A stretch of 64,000 bases of DNA from Epiperipatus broadwayi (GCA_028023455.1 JAQFVV010006199.1:3496646-3560645); one strand, 5' to 3'; positions 24,933 to 40,042 are shown, numbered from the stretch's first letter. A program made the numbers and translations. Notes: a model not told the origin generated them from the letters alone.

Positions 24933-26446
24933 TGATAAATCAACCCACATAATTATTACTATTATATATTTCTTTTTTAGATCTGGTATTACCTTTAAGC
25001 TACCTCTTTAATCTCTCTTTTCAATAACTGATATTATAAATCACATTCATACTACATTTATTGCTCAAACTATAATATTTTATAACTATTTTGGAATGCT
25101 TTCAAGCATAAAAAACACACAATAATATTAACGATTTATTAATAATAAAAACAAAATTACAAACACATTTGTCAAATCTCACCATTTAATTCTCTGAAAT
25201 TAATGAGTATTTTCTTTGTACATATATAATAATATTTAAATAAAATTTAAGTATACAACTATAAAAAAATATTCATCTTAAAAAATATATTCATCTTTAA
25301 AAAATGCACTCACCATTAATACATTCAAGGGTATGGAAAAAAAACAAACTAAAATAGCATATTCTCACCTCTGGATTTTGAGTTCATTAAAATAAGCAGT
25401 TCAAAGTATGTACTATCTTGGGTTTTCTCTGAATTTGCTGTTATGTGCACATATATTTCTTTACCAATTTATTTAAATGTCACAAAAAATGTTTCTATGG
25501 CTTAACAGCTGGTGATATTATAATAAAAAGAGCTGTCCATTTTCTTTCTTCGATATAAATTTAGATTCTCTTTGAAAGTTAACTTATACACATACATGAA
25601 TAAAATAATAATTTATCCATCTGCAGTTTTAGTCACTAGAAAATCATTGGCTACGAGTTATTTCATTTTTTTACTGGTATTTCTTCATTCTCTTTTTCAG
25701 CAGATAGTTATAGTAAAACATTCAGCAGGTTGATATTTTTAAAGTAAACCAGCCATTTTCTGACAATGAATGTGGGCAGTACTTATAGAGTTGAATCTTT
25801 TTAAGCATATTGATTCTCACATTAATCGAATTACGAATTTTCATTGCTTTATGGGAAAGTGAGCTTTTAATTCATTTGTGATTAATGGTTTTGACAGCAA
25901 TTTATGACAACAAATGATTCTATTCTTCTTATAGTCTGGCACATAGATTGTTTTATAAACAAAAATTGCTCAGTTGTGTGATGGGATTCACATAGACAAA
26001 CTAACAAAAATTTTACTTTAATTTTTCTTATCTTTTTCATTTTTAACTAACACGATTTTTAACTTGAAAAAAGTAAATCAACAACTTAATCTTATTACCA
26101 ATGAATTAAATATGTATATGTATTAACAAAAAAAATAAGTTTAACATACAAAAAAAAAATTAATTAAAGGCAAAATATTTTAACATTTAGAAAAAATAAT
26201 GTTAAAAGTTTATTTTTTCCTCTCTCTTTCTTTTTGTAAAGTTTAATAAAGCTAAATAATTGATTTTGCTTTGATAGCAATACAAAGCTACACAGAGTTT
26301 TACATATATCATTTAAAACAATTACAAATATAATTAAAAAAATAAATAATTTAAAACATTTTTTTTTATTAAAGAAAATTTTTCTTTATTTTTAAAGAGG
26401 TGAAAATTACAGAGTGTAACCCCATGTACTATAATGTTCTGGTACA
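24933..26446 (-). mobile_element. LTR of decayed Gypsy-type element (3' LTR by gene order)
   Basis: It aligns along its whole length with 34007-35488 in the same orientation. Both start TGA.TAAATCAACCC on the plus strand and end TTCTGGTACA, giving TG...CA termini. Shared internal landmarks include CTGGATTTTGAGTT, GTTAACTTATA and GACAAACTAACAAAAATTTTA. Length is about 1514 bp. Divergence is heavy by eye, so the insertion is old. On the minus strand it lies downstream of integrase, as a 3' LTR should. Confidence 0.75.
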
Positions 26447-26449
26447 TAC

Positions 26450-28010
26450 CATTCACCAAAAATGAAATAAAAAATGGTCAAAGGGTTTAACCTATTCTAA
26501 ATCCATTTATCCTTTAATCACTAAGCCCTTTATTTTATTTGTTTAAACTTCTTCTTTTGACTTCTTTTTTATTTACTTTTTTTTTACACTTTTAAATTTA
26601 TTTAACCTTGAAGAATTGTTTAGAGTTTTAAAACATATGTGTATTTCTATTTCCAGATCCACCAATAAACTTCATGACTGAAATATGGAGATATACACTC
26701 CTGCACTTACCTGAAATGCATTTATAGTAAGAGCCAAGTGTTACAAAATAAGCATTTACAAATATATGGTAGGAATTCAGGATTATCTATAACTAAAAAC
26801 CAAATAAAATAAAAATTACATATCAGGAAATTCTCCTCTATTGACTATTTAAACAACTTTGCTTTCTCAAAAAACTCTGCTTTTGGCAGATGATAATGGC
26901 CTAGGAGATCCCATCTTGTGCCTTAAAATACTCACACTATTTTCCAAAACAAAATTTTACATGATCATCTGAACAAAATAAACTCTCACTATATAATACT
27001 CAGATATCCAAGGTTGCACATCCACAATTACAATCTTGGACTCTCAACAGCTCTGAAAATATTAAAACACCCCAATTTTTTCCACTTCATCATGATGAGT
27101 TTCTATATTCACTTCAAACTAACTTCAAAATTTGGGCATCATATGGCTCTTTAATCCCTTTTTTCATTAAGAAAGAATCTTCATCATACCTTTTTATAAT
27201 TTCATATGGACCCTCATAAATGTTCTTGAATTTTTTAAAAATATGTTGCTCTGGGAGACTAACATTTGAGATTTTACAAGAACATTGTCTTCAATATTGA
27301 ATGTATAGGGAGAATTGTGCTGCCTTAATTTTCTTTTTTCACTTTAATAACATAACCTAGCATAAGTCTTTTCTTGAATAACTTTTATCTCAGTATTTTC
27401 AGGTATTGCTATTACAGAAGTTTTTGTGAGAAAAAAAGCCCTGACAAATACAATTGGGTAGAACCAAACCTAGTGGACTCATTTTAAAATTCATTTTATT
27501 GAATTTGGCACTTATTTGACTTGTTTTATCCACTCTCAATGATTATCATTGACATACATTCAAAATAATCTTCCCAACTCTCTCATAATCTATTCACATG
27601 GGTTAAAGTAAGCATTGCATATAAAGTTAATATATGAAAGATATTGTTTATAGTGATTTCCATGATCCTCAAGCTTACCCATAATAAGGATTTGTTGATT
27701 TTAAGCACCTTGATATGTATTCTTTGCATTGGCCTGAGCACAGGAGAAGCAACTACATATTTTGAAAACATATCATGAGTAACAATCAGATATTTCATTC
27801 TCTTAAATTCTAGCAAGGGTCCATAATAATGACTGGTTAATAATTCACTAGACCTCTAGAGTATCACTAGTTACACCTCTCTTGCATAAGATTTATTTAA
27901 GGCTTGGTTTTTATACACACTTTACAATGGTTAATACTGAAATTATATACACAGTCTTGGCTAATAAAATAACCAATGAAGTTGTTGCTCCAGTTTGCAA
28001 AAACCATAAC
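26450..28010 (-). pseudogene. Ty3/Gypsy-type integrase remnant
   Basis: The minus strand holds pieces of a retrotransposon integrase in order. Near 27930 CKVCIKTKP is the second half of the HHCC zinc finger. At 27583-27816 MKYLIVTHDMFSKYVVASP is the catalytic-core stretch around the second acidic residue, followed by LLWVSLRIMEI. Near 27190, IYEGPYEIIKRYDEDSFL is typical of the integrase C-terminal region. Stops and frameshifts separate them. It directly precedes the 3' LTR, as in Ty3/Gypsy gene order. Missing upstream parts of pol lie beyond 33.4 kb. Confidence 0.75.
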
Positions 28011-28059
28011 ATTCATACAGACAATGAATTTGCATAATTAAATCTTTGTATTTCAGAGA

Positions 28060-31000
28060 GTTTGATTACTTTACACACTTCTTATCTACCATCACTCAGT
28101 ATTCAAACACTTTATTTTTAATTATGTATTGTGCTCACATCAATTGTCACAATCATTTAAAAAAGGATTTAAAAATAGCTAGTTTAAAAGAATATGTTAG
28201 TCCATACTATTTTTGTATTAATTTTGTGAGTAAAATAAGCTTAAACTAGTTAGATAAAAAGTTTATAAAGATATTTAGAGTATTTTAAAGTTGTTTTAAT
28301 ATAAGTTTGATGGTAAAAGTAATATATTATATATTAATTTAAAGATAAAATTAATTAATGTTTATTATATTTAAAGAATATAATGTTAAAATAATAGTTT
28401 GATTACAGTATTAAATATTATATAATATTTCTAATATATAATTTAAATAATTTTATTTATTTAAGTTGTTGATTTAAATAATTAGTAATTAAATTATTCT
28501 ACAATGTTCTGAAAAGTCTTACATGTCTCTAAAGTGTGCGTATTTGCCCTTGAGCTTATATGTGTTAGACAGAAATATTAATTTTTGTTCCTTGTTAATA
28601 AAAATGAAACATTAAAATGTTGCAAATAGTTTTGTAAATTTTATTTTAAAAATAGCAAGTAATTTTTATTGTGTTATTTAAATAATATTTTCTATTTTAA
28701 AATTAATATTCAAGTTAATAAAAGTATTTTAATGTTCAAATAAAGGTATTTTATATTATAGAATATTAAATAAATTTTGTATAACATAAACATAATTAGT
28801 CATATTATTTTAGAAAATTATTTGTAGACAGAAATTTAATTTATATGTAAATTACTATTTAAGAAGAACTTGGATCAACCAATGAAATCACTGAAGGAGA
28901 TAGGTATAAATATTGGTGTTCAATCAGTCTAGACAGTAGTAGTTGTTGTTTTGTCTAATCAGGTTTTGTTTTAAAAGTTTTAATTTTTTATAAAAATATT
29001 TTTTTAGTAAAGTTAAAGTATAATTTTAAATAATTATTTTAATATACTCTATGTTTGGGTAAATGAATTAGTTCCCTAACAGTAGAATTTCACATCAAAG
29101 CTTAATGAAACCACAATAATTTCATGGAGACCAAAAATTGTCATCGTATTATTAATGCCTAACAGAAGCCATAAAAATTTCAACCATATAACTAAGAAAA
29201 GCTTAAGGATTAGTAAAAACTTTATTTTTAATATTTTGAGTATATGTGAAGCAAAAGATCATTTATATTTAACAATTATGATAAATCATCATAAATATAA
29301 ACTGTTGAGGAATTTATGTCTTATTATTCTGTTGAGGATAATGGTTGAAAAATATTTAACAAGTTATACATACTTTAAGAGGTAGAAAAGAAAGAATAAA
29401 TGTAATATTATATGAACAAATTAAATGTATATAATGGAACTTGATAAATGTGAATATATTTTTATTATTATCTGCAAATGCAGATGTAAATTTATTTTAC
29501 TAGTAGTTTGTTTAAAAGAGAACAGCCTGAATAAACATTATGTATTTTTAAAATTATGCATATCAAGATAAAGAGAAAATATTTTTTTGAACTTTACATT
29601 TTAAAAAGATTTTTCTGAATAAAAGAGAGATGAATTTTAATATTATTTTAAAATTATCATTATATCTTTTATGAAACATTACCCGAATAAAAAGACTATA
29701 TAACATTGCAAAAAATTATTTAATTAATTGTGCATGCTAGAAAAGATAAAAATCTTGAATGTTCTAAGGAACATCTTGTTATAATTATTGCCGTTTAAAT
29801 ATAAGCATAGTTGTTTTCAGAAAAAAATAAGAATGAAAGTGATGGAAAAAAAAAACATTAATTGATAAATGGTCTTATTTTTTAAAATGTTTTATAAGTG
29901 CTTCCTAATAAAAAATATTAAATTTTGTCATATATTTTACCATAAATCTGGACAAGCACACATATAAAATGTACATATGGGAAATTATTATCTAATATGA
30001 AAATTATATTAATGAATATATTTTTATTGAAAATGCCTGTTCACGTGGAAATGCTAAGAAATGAACTTGCTGTTTATAGAGTATGGATGGACAGTATTTC
30101 ATAGAGATTTTAAATGATTAAATTTTGTGCATTACGAAGTTTTGTTCAGTGCACCAGGGAGAGAGAAGTTTTTTCAAACTTTTCCATAGTCAATAGCAAT
30201 GGAGTAAGCTCACCCTGGAGGAATAATAGCAAACAAGAACTTTAGTAGCTTTGAATTTTATTACTTTTCTATTTTTTTAATATTAATATTTGTTATTATT
30301 AGGAATAATATTTAATTAATATGTTTTTTTAAAAATAAATGTAGTTTATGGTTGAAATAATTTATTTTTTAAAAAAAATAAGTATTAAAAAATTTAATTT
30401 TCTGAAAGATAAAATAAAAATACACCTATAGCTTGTTTTATGTTCAGACAATCGAGAAGGAAATCATCATGTTTAATATTTTCAATATATGTTGGAATTA
30501 AAAGTAAATTATTATGCATTTTGATGATATTTTTATGTATATTTCATTTCATTTATCACATTTCTTGAATATTAAAGCCAGATATAATCATATTTATATG
30601 ACTATGAATGCACTATAAGTGTAGACAATATCTTGTGGGCTATCTAAAGATATTAAAGTAATTTTTTATGAATGCTTAAGTAAGCATAGTTTTTGAACAT
30701 AATTATGATTTTCTGAGATATCATTATAGACTGTATCTGTTTAGATAAAATAAATGAAAACCTTGATTTCTGAATTCTTTAGTATTGTAAAATAAGTAAA
30801 TAAATATATCGTAATTATGGATATTTTATTGAAATCATTTGTTATACAATGTTTTGAACTGTCTTGAATTTAATATTAGATATTTATTTTGGAAATGCAG
30901 TTTGGAGATTGTTTTATGTAACATAGTTAGAATTTCTTTGTAATGTCAAGAAAAATATTTAGAATCTGGAAGATAATGGATAGTAGACTGGGAAATGAAT

Positions 31001-33460
31001 TGCAAAATGCAATCCTGGGTGCTAGGGATATTAAGGATGAATATTATATGTGAATCATATTTTTGAGAGTTAACAATTAAATACAGGTAACAAAGTTTTG
31101 TATATTTGTATATGGGCAGTTACATTCTTTCCATAGTTCAGTAAGAGCTAAGGGAGAAGCCATAACCAGAATTTAGGATACATGATAAATATGTGACCAT
31201 AAGCACAGTAACCATGATATTTCCTATTTGTTTTAGTTATTATTGCATTTATATCCCTCACTGTAATCGCTATTAATCACCATTGGATATTACATCATAA
31301 ATGGTAGTTTAAAAGTTGGTTTAGAATAATAACTGGATTGTAGAAAGTTGTCAATATTTATGAATGCAAGAGGAAAGAAATTTTTTTATCATAAATAATA
31401 TTTAATTATTTATTGCTTATAGAGAAAAAATAAAAAGGATGATTTGATATTCCTAGAAATATATGAATAATAGATATCGTTGAACTCAAATATTTAATGC
31501 AAATTTTGTTTGATTGAAAGAGAGAATGGTGAGATGTAAGATCTGAATCCTATCATGGTAATCGATTGTAAAATGAATAAATATAGCATATACAAGTAAT
31601 ATATGATTCTTTAATATAATTTGAATATTTTGTAAGAAGAGTGAACTTATAGAAAAATAAAGTTATAGAGTTATTTTAAAATATTTTAAAAGTAATAGTT
31701 TTATAAAGTGATAAATAAAGTTATTTCAGTAAGTATATTTTTCTTTATTTAAATTTACATTGAAATGTTAAAATATATCTGAAAGGTAAAGATAAACAAT
31801 TTATTGGTATACAAACGATATGCTTAATTTTTTCATGATAATGTTATATGTTAAATTTTGAATAAGTGCTAATTTTAATTTAAATTTTATAGTTAATAAG
31901 CATTATATAATCGTAATTTACTTTCGAAATATGAAGCATATTATTACTAGTTAATTAAATTGTATTTATTTATAGTTATTGTTTATTATGATAATGGAAT
32001 ATCATTGTTGTAATTGTGAAAGATAATAATATTACTACTCTAATGTACTCTATTTTATATAATTCTATACAGCAAATAGTCAGAGTGAAGGCTATTTAAT
32101 GTTTATTTCTTTTCATCGTGTTTTCTTATATAAATATTTTATTCTAATTAATTTTCTTTTGTATTTATTGTAACATTTTAAAAATTTATAGATTTATATT
32201 GTTGTAAATATAGTATACTGTTAAATAATAATAAAATTGATAATGTTTTTGGAATTCATATTATCTCCAGAGTGTCCAAATGTTTTGTGAATCTTCCTAT
32301 TCACACACATGATTTATAAAGATTATTTGGATTATTGTATTACTGCACATGATTAACAAAAATATATTATTATAATTGTTATTATTACAGATCTTATTAC
32401 TGGTGATTATGAAGTTTATACCATAGTAATTAAAAAATTTTTAATATTGCACTGATATTAAGAATATAATATTTTTTTTAAACACCACATAAAAAATAAA
32501 AGATTTTTGTAAGCTAATATGAGGTGAAATGTTTTACAATTTATTAAAAATATTTATATGATGTTTAATAAGAATTTATAATTTTATTAATGTTTATTGA
32601 AGAGTATTAGTCAAATAGATGTATGATTTTAAGAATCATGAAAATATTCTAATTGTTCATTATTGTTTTGTGAGAGTATTGGAATATATATAAAATCCCT
32701 CATTATATTTGGCTACATTATAATAATTTGTTTAGTATTATTATTAGGAAATGAACCTGAGATCTTGAGTACTTATAAGAGTTATATGAAGTGATAATGG
32801 ATAGGAGTTTTAGTTAATGTTAGGATTCATTTTATGTCTGTTGTGAGACATGAGAGTATTGCAAAGTAGTTTTGTTTTATAAATTAGGTAGGGATAATAT
32901 TATTATGTCATTGAGAATATATCTTTCAGGATACATCATCAATGTTAAACCAATAGTGTATCTTGCTGAATGTCTCATGCAAAAGTTTTCATAATTTTTT
33001 GTTAGTATTTTAATCGAACCATATTATAAGAATAAATGATGAGCTAGTCATAGTTTAAATAGTTATTATTATAAATGAGCTAGGAATCTGATTTTAACCA
33101 TAGTATTTAATTTATGTATTTTGATTTTTTTAGTTTATTATTTAAATAATATACATTATTTTAAATATTAATTTTATTAGATATAGTATGTTAGAAATGA
33201 AGTCTGAGTTAGTTAAGGTACTGTTTTAATAAATATTGTTTTGATAATTTGATTGTAAATTTAGAGTGTAGTAGTTGAGAATTTAGCCGAAGAATTTTTC
33301 TTAATATTAGCAAGCAAGCAAGGGTACAGTAAATAGATTTGTTTTTTTCCCATTATTTTTTGACTTCAAATCTAGGTGCATTCTATTCTGTTACTTCTTA
33401 TATTTGGGGTCATTTTTTTGGAAAAAAAGATAATATTTGTAATTTTTATTCTACCGACTC
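28060..33460. other. C-poor block splitting the LTR element
   Basis: This 5.4-kb stretch separates the RNase H and integrase remnants, which should be only a few hundred bp apart. Its plus strand is visibly poor in C, unlike the flanks, over about 28250-33300. No domain is clear. A promoter-like GGTATAAATATTGG lies at 28903-28916. A nested insertion is the simplest reading, with exact ends not resolved. Confidence 0.45.
28903..28955 (+). promoter_or_regulatory. TATA-like promoter candidate
   Basis: TATAAATA with a pyrimidine/CAGT-type start candidate (AATCAGTCTAGACAG) about 25 nt downstream. It may be the promoter of an old LTR element occupying the C-poor block. In DNA this AT-rich, TATA matches are common, so the call is weak. 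Confidence 0.25.
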
Positions 33461-33469
33461 ATCTATAAC

Positions 33470-33977
33470 TAGATTCAAGGTAGCAATATGTATGTTTAAT
33501 TTGAATTTTAATTTATTATATTTGGTTACAATATTTTCTGACTCTACACAATACTGTACCAAATAATTAAATTCTTGTAAAAATAAACTCCATTTGACAA
33601 ATTGACTAAGAATTTGAGGTCTTTATGATAACCCAGGACCCAACTGAAATTGCCTAATCTTCTGAAAGTCCAAACTATTGCTAATGTTTCTATTTTCATG
33701 GCCATATAATTCAAATCTGAGTTTCTAAGTAACCTACTGATAAAATAAAAAACTCCTTTCTGATTATTCTCCAAAACCTGAACGAAAACTGATCCAATTC
33801 CATGTCTACAACTAACAGCCTGAATGTAAAAGGGCTTAGTAAAAGCATTTCAAAAAAGAATAATGGTATTTAAAAATTTCACTTTGATTTGTTCAAGGTC
33901 ATGAGCATGTCTAGAGACTCACCATTAGGAAGTAACTTTTGCAACAGTTGCAGCATTGATTCCATATCTAATACCAT
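33470..33977 (-). pseudogene. Ty3/Gypsy-type RT thumb and RNase H remnant
   Basis: On the minus strand, MVLDMESMLQLLQKLLPNGE (33977-33918) fits the RT thumb region. After a frame change EQIKVKFLNTIIL and NAFTKPFYIQ lead into RNase H (GIGSVFVQVLENNQ, YFISRLLRNSDLNYMAMKIE, LAIVWTFRRLGNF). A tail, LQEFNYLVQYC, appears one frame over. At least one stop and several frameshifts are present. The catalytic Asp expected before GIG is not visible (AVSC in place of TDAS). gag, protease and most of RT are missing between this and the adjacent LTR, so the element is internally deleted. Confidence 0.75.
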
Positions 33978-34006
33978 TTTTGGATCAAATTTACTATTAT
34001 ATCACA

Positions 34007-35488
34007 TGAATAAATCAACCCTCATAATTATTATTATTATAATTTTCTTTTTTTAGATCCATATTATCCCTATGCTAGCTCTTTAATCGATCTTTTCAAT
34101 AAACTAATTTTATAAATCGCATTCATACTACCCTTATTGCACAAACTATAATATTTCATAACTAGTTTGGAATGCTTCCAAGAATAAAGAAAAAAGATAT
34201 TTTAATAAAATTCATGATTTAATAATAATAATAATAATAAAATTATAAATGTATATTTTAAATCTCATCACCTAACTCCCAGAAAGAAATGACCATTTTC
34301 TTTGTACACATATATTAAAAAATGTATGTACACAAATATAAAAAAAAAATATTCCTCTCGAAAAAAATACCCTGACCATTAATACCTTCAAGGGCATAAA
34401 AACAATTAAAATAGAATTGTCCCATCTCTGGATTTTGAGTTTATTTAAATATGTTCAAAGTATGTACTATATTGGGTTTTCCCTGGATTTGCTGTTATGT
34501 GCATACATATATTTTTTTTCCAATTTTTTTAAATGTCACAATAGATACATCTATAGTTTAACAACTAGTGATTTATTATAATAAAAAGAGTTGTCCAACT
34601 TCTTATTTCTGCTATAAATTTATATTCTCCTTGAAAGTTAACTTATATCCACATACATTAGATAATAACTTATTTATCTGCAGGTCTAGTCTTTAGGAAA
34701 ACCTTGACCATGAGCATTCATTTCTTTTTACTGGTATTACTTCATTCTTTCTCCCTCTCTTCTTTAGCAGATTACCCTAATAAAACTTTTGTCAGAATGA
34801 GATGTTCTTAAAAGTAGGTCAGCCAACTTGTGATAGTGAATGTGGTCAGTACTTATAAAGTTAGCTTACTGATGCATACTGATTCTCATATGACCCAAAT
34901 TACTAATTTTTATTGCTTTATTAGAAAATGAGCTAAATCATTTGCAATTATTACCAGTGGTTTCAATAGCAACTTACAGTAGAAAATGATATTATTATTT
35001 TTATAGCCTGTCACACAACTTGTGTCTGCATTATAGATCAACCACAGCAGGAAAGAGTGAGAAACTAATTTTTTATAGTGAAAAATCGCTTGGTCAGACT
35101 TATGCAGACAAACTAACAAAAATTTTAAGTTGAAAAAAAATATAGCAACAACTTCATCTTCTTATTGATGAATTAAATATGTTTATCTATTAACAAAAGA
35201 AATGTTTAACATACAAAAAAAATAATTAAAAACAAAAAAGTTGTTATCCTCTCTTTCTTTATGTAAGGTTTAATAAAATGGAATAATTGAATTTCCTTCG
35301 ATTACAGCAATAGGTAGCTATGCAGGGCTTTACATATATTTTGAATATACCATTTTAAAAACTTAAAAATATAATTTAGAAAAAATAAAATTTAAAATTT
35401 TCGTTTTTTATATCAAAAATAATGCCCTTTATTTTTAATGAGTTGGAAATTACAGGGTTTAAACCCAGAACCATAATGTTCTGGTACA
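34007..35488 (-). mobile_element. LTR of decayed Gypsy-type element (5' LTR by gene order)
   Basis: This is the partner of 24933-26446, about 1482 bp with the same TG...CA termini. On the minus strand it lies upstream of the RT/RNase H remnant with only about 30 bp between them. No convincing primer-binding site follows it. The bases outside the two LTRs do not match, so no target duplication is visible. They could still be parts of two related elements. Confidence 0.7.
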
Positions 35489-38400
35489 ATATATGCAGTT
35501 CATAGCTATAGGGAGCTTAAAAGTCTGAGTTCATATCCCATATAAATTACATTAAGTTCAGTATAAACAATGTACTTGTATTAAATATTATATCTATATC
35601 ATAACCTATAAAAAGAAACAATTTTGCTAATGATGTCAACTAACTAAGCTCATGGAGTTTTTAAAATATAAATGTCATATGCCACATTAAGAAGAAATAC
35701 AGGGATAAGCAATTACAATAAAATATCATTAAAATTAAAAGCAATATTATTAATAACTTAAGAGGAGGAGAACTCTCAACTTTAATACAAATACAAGACT
35801 CTTGATATTGCAAACATATGCCATTGAGGTTACATTTAAAATCATTATCTTTTAAACATCTTCTACCATTTCCATCTTTCTTATCCATTTTTTAAGTATC
35901 TTTGAAATATCTCATTACTAAGATCAGATGAAACATTGTATTTAATTTCATAAAATCTGAAGTGTTCTCTTAAATCTTTGCCACAAAGGATTCATCTTTT
36001 GAAAATAATTTCTTGTTTAGCAAAATAAATTTAAATAATGGTTCATAAAATAAATTAGGGTATCTCAGGGTAATATGATTGATTTTAACCATAAAATAAA
36101 TTCTCTTTGATGTTTAATATCTATTCAACATAGAATTAAATCCTAGTAAATAAAATTAAGACATACACTTACCCATAAATTAATGTTATAACAATTATAA
36201 TAAGAATAATATTATTAATTTAAAATAAAATGCATCTTGAATACTCTTAATTTATAATAAAATAAATAATAAACTCCTAGGATGACATTCAAATATTAAG
36301 TGTGGGTATGGGGTTTTATAATCATTCTAAATACCTTAAAATAAATCTACTTAAATATCTTTTAAATTTGAACATTATAATCTAAATATAAATCATGGAC
36401 TAATAAATATAGTTTCATATTTATGACAAATAATTGTCACAGTGATATTTTAATAATAAAACTAAGTTGGCTAAAGTGATTTCAAATAATAATATGCAAT
36501 TATAATTTTTATGAAGCAAATAAAATATAATTCAAATTAGAATGTAATTTAAATACTTAAATATAAATCAATAAAGTTACTCTTACATTAATTTCAATGT
36601 TCATGTACTCTTGCAACAAAACATTTAAGGCAATTTATTATATTCTTATAATTATTTAGATTTCTGGTTAATGAGTGGATGATGTGGACTAATGACTATA
36701 AGAAATTTCTTAGTAATAAAAGCAAATATCCATTTCACTAAAAAACAAATAATAAAAAATCACAAAGATATATCTTTTAAGTCAGCAAGGCTAAGGGCCT
36801 TCACAAACATTATTTTCTTTTAAAATATATCCATAAAAAGATTAAAATTACAAACGGATTTATAAAAAAATAAATTAGGTTAAGCAAAAATAATCTGGTT
36901 GTCATAAGAAACTTTTTGTTAATTTAAATTCTGATAAGTTCTCACATATTAAAGCATTCATACAATGATAATATTTTTTATGAGTGGTGCCCCTTTTATG
37001 AATATTTAACATTACTTAAAATACAAGCTTACCAATCCAGTGATAAAGGAATGATAAGAAAGATGCTGTAGATACAATTTAAAATTTTGAAATTAATTAT
37101 TTATCATATTTATGTTCTAACTCAGCAAAGTTTAAATACAGGATCTACACATCAACAATATATAATTCACATTTAAATAACCAAGAGTGCTAAAAGAGTA
37201 AGTGTGGCATTCCTTGATACCTTAATATAACAACTATAATTTCCAGAGAAAGTCATTGTAAAATATTACACATGATTTAAAAATACATACACTGAACCAA
37301 ATTCATATTGAAATAACAGAATAAAGGCAAAGTAAAAGTATGATGGCATAGCTCATAAATAAGGAAACCTTCTTTTGAGAGCACTAATAAAATGGTCTAG
37401 GATATAGTCACTAGTCAAGGAATAAAAAGAAAGCACATCAGGGACTATAATATTAAATAAGGTTGCTTTAAATTAGAGAGATATCTAATGCTACAATCTT
37501 CAAAATGTTATGCTAACAAGATAACACATGTAAGAGAAATACTATAATCTTTTTTGACCCTTCTTTAGATAATTTAACTGCAAATATTCCTATTGGATGA
37601 ATGAATTAAAGTTGTAAACTTTTGATTGGTCAATTATAAAATCAACAATAAAAATATATTTGTCTTTTAAAATTATACTTGTTTTACTTTAGTTTCTAAA
37701 AAGTAAATTAATAATTTGTCTGATTATTAAAGTAACAAAAGTTTTTTAACAATAAATTTTTATTTATAATTGATAAAAATAATCCATAGTGGACAACACA
37801 AAATATACTTTTCTCAATTGATTACAAAATTCAGCCTATATTATTGATTTCTTTGTTAATTGATTTTCATGTAAAAGTAAATAATTTTTACTAAAATCTG
37901 AATAATCCTTCGAAAATAATATTTTCACACATATTTTATGAAGAAAATAATAAATATATAAAAAATACTCTAAAACATACATTTTTATTTTGAAGATCAA
38001 AACAAAGAACTTAGAACTGTCAAAATCATTGATAAGCATTACTTTGGGTAGAGAATAAGAAATAGCCAATCAACACTTTGGAAAGCAGATCTTATCTCAT
38101 TGTTATAACAATGAATTTAAATATCATTGATTTATTAATTATAAAATAATTATAAAGGTGGCAAAATTGTACATGATGGTTTTCTTGATAAAATAATTAA
38201 AATCAAAAAAATAATGTAAAAATTAATGGAATGAGAGTGAGTTAAACCACATATGAGAATCTTCAGTTTATATAAAGAAAAAGTTAAAATAAATGGAAAA
38301 AATGATAAGAGAGAGATGCACATTACTATCTCTAACAATATTGGCAAAAATAAGCATTCTTAAATAAAGACAGGGAGCTACAGCTTCAATATCTAAGCAT

Positions 38401-40008
38401 AAATATTATAACTAATGGATGTAAAAGGCCATAAATAATAATTAATTTATGCTAAACATAGCTTGATTAAAATTAGGCAATAAAGAATCAATAAAATAAA
38501 TAACAAAAATATACATCTCTTATACTTCATTACCATAATAATATATCTTTTATAAATAAATAGTTCACATGAAAAAGGAAACAAATTATTCTAAAATATG
38601 AAAATATCATATACTGATAATCTGGAACTTTGACCAAAAATTATTAATAAATTAGCATATAAAATTACATAAGACAATGTGCAGTTAAAATAACCATGTA
38701 AGCAAAAATTATAAACACAAATAAAATATTAACTCTTTACCATTTCAAAATAAAATAAAATAAAGATAAAATATTTCTATTTCTTCTGTTCTCTCACTAT
38801 TTAACCATTAAACAAGAACAAAAAAGGCTATTAAGTCACAAAGTTCTGTGGTCAGCAAAGTTATCCAGTACACAATATAACAATTAAAATGTACAAACAT
38901 TTGATAGATATCCTTAATTAAAATTCAATAAATTATGTTAGCATACTAAATAAGTATGACCATCCATTAAGCAGTTTTTTCCTGGATTAAATGCATTTAT
39001 TAAATTCCAATACAATATTTTCCATATTTAATTTAAGCATTTAAATTTTAATCCTTTAAATTATTCAGTAGGAAACATACTTGTTTTTAAACATCACATT
39101 TAAAACTTTAGTGGTGGTTTCTATGACAATGAGGAGAAAGAGAGAAGAGTATCCAGGCTTTCATAAAATTAACATTTCAGATAGTTCATTTTAAGTCAAT
39201 TCAGATATAATATTACTTTTAAGAATTATTTTATATTTCCAATTTATAATGTAAGTAAATTATTAAAATACTTCAAAAATATTTGTTTATAATTTCTCAA
39301 ATTTTTTTTCTTCCCTGGAACCAAGAAAATGATTTCTTTCCTCTAGAGTGGAAATAGTCATAATAAACAAAACTTCTTTTATGCTGTTATAAAATAACAA
39401 ATAATGTTTCAGCAAAATAATAGCACAAATAATTGTTCATAATAGTCAAATATTTTTCGTTCTTAAAGATATAAAGATAATTTTATTTATGATTGACAAT
39501 ATACTTATTATAACAAAATAAGTCTTTATTATATGAAATTCAAAGTTCTTTACATGAGGTAAATTAATTTCAAATAATACTTTATATGAAACAAGTATTT
39601 TTAGGAATACCAGGATAAAATTATTCAATACTTTTAAAAACATTATTGTTATTGTTGCAAAGAGTTTTAAATATTTTACATAAAACTTAAATAAGAAAGC
39701 AATATTGAAATTAATGACAGTCTGTACATTTTATAGTGATAATAATAATGTCTTTCAAAAATACCTAGTGTGTGAAGTTTAAGTATTAACATTTTAAACA
39801 TTGTAATAATTAATTAAGTTTATCAATAAAGCTAGCTGCAATGAAGATTTCTTGTTTCTTGAAGTTTAAATTCAGACAATGTGCCTAGATAATCTAATTT
39901 TAACCTAATATTTCTTTAAGCTAAAAAAAATAAAAATAAATAAATAATACTTTTAAACAAAAACGAAATTTTAAAAATGCAAATGCAATAAATAATGATT
40001 TCAAAAGA
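35489..40008. other. AT-rich desert
   Basis: No gene, RNA or recognised element. All open frames are short and AT-biased. Confidence 0.55.
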
Positions 40009-40012
40009 GAGA

Positions 40013-40042
40013 AGAGTTTAGAGTTTAGAGAGTTTAGAGGGT
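40013..40042 (+). repeat. Short GAGTTTAGA direct repeats
   Basis: GAGTTTAGA occurs three times in about 30 nt and ends in GGGTGTGTG. A minor local duplication. Confidence 0.8.

Noticed and set aside
27583-27816. A host gene at the 77-codon frame
   Set aside because: The sequence reads as the integrase catalytic-core stretch of a decayed LTR element, with neighbouring integrase pieces in order.
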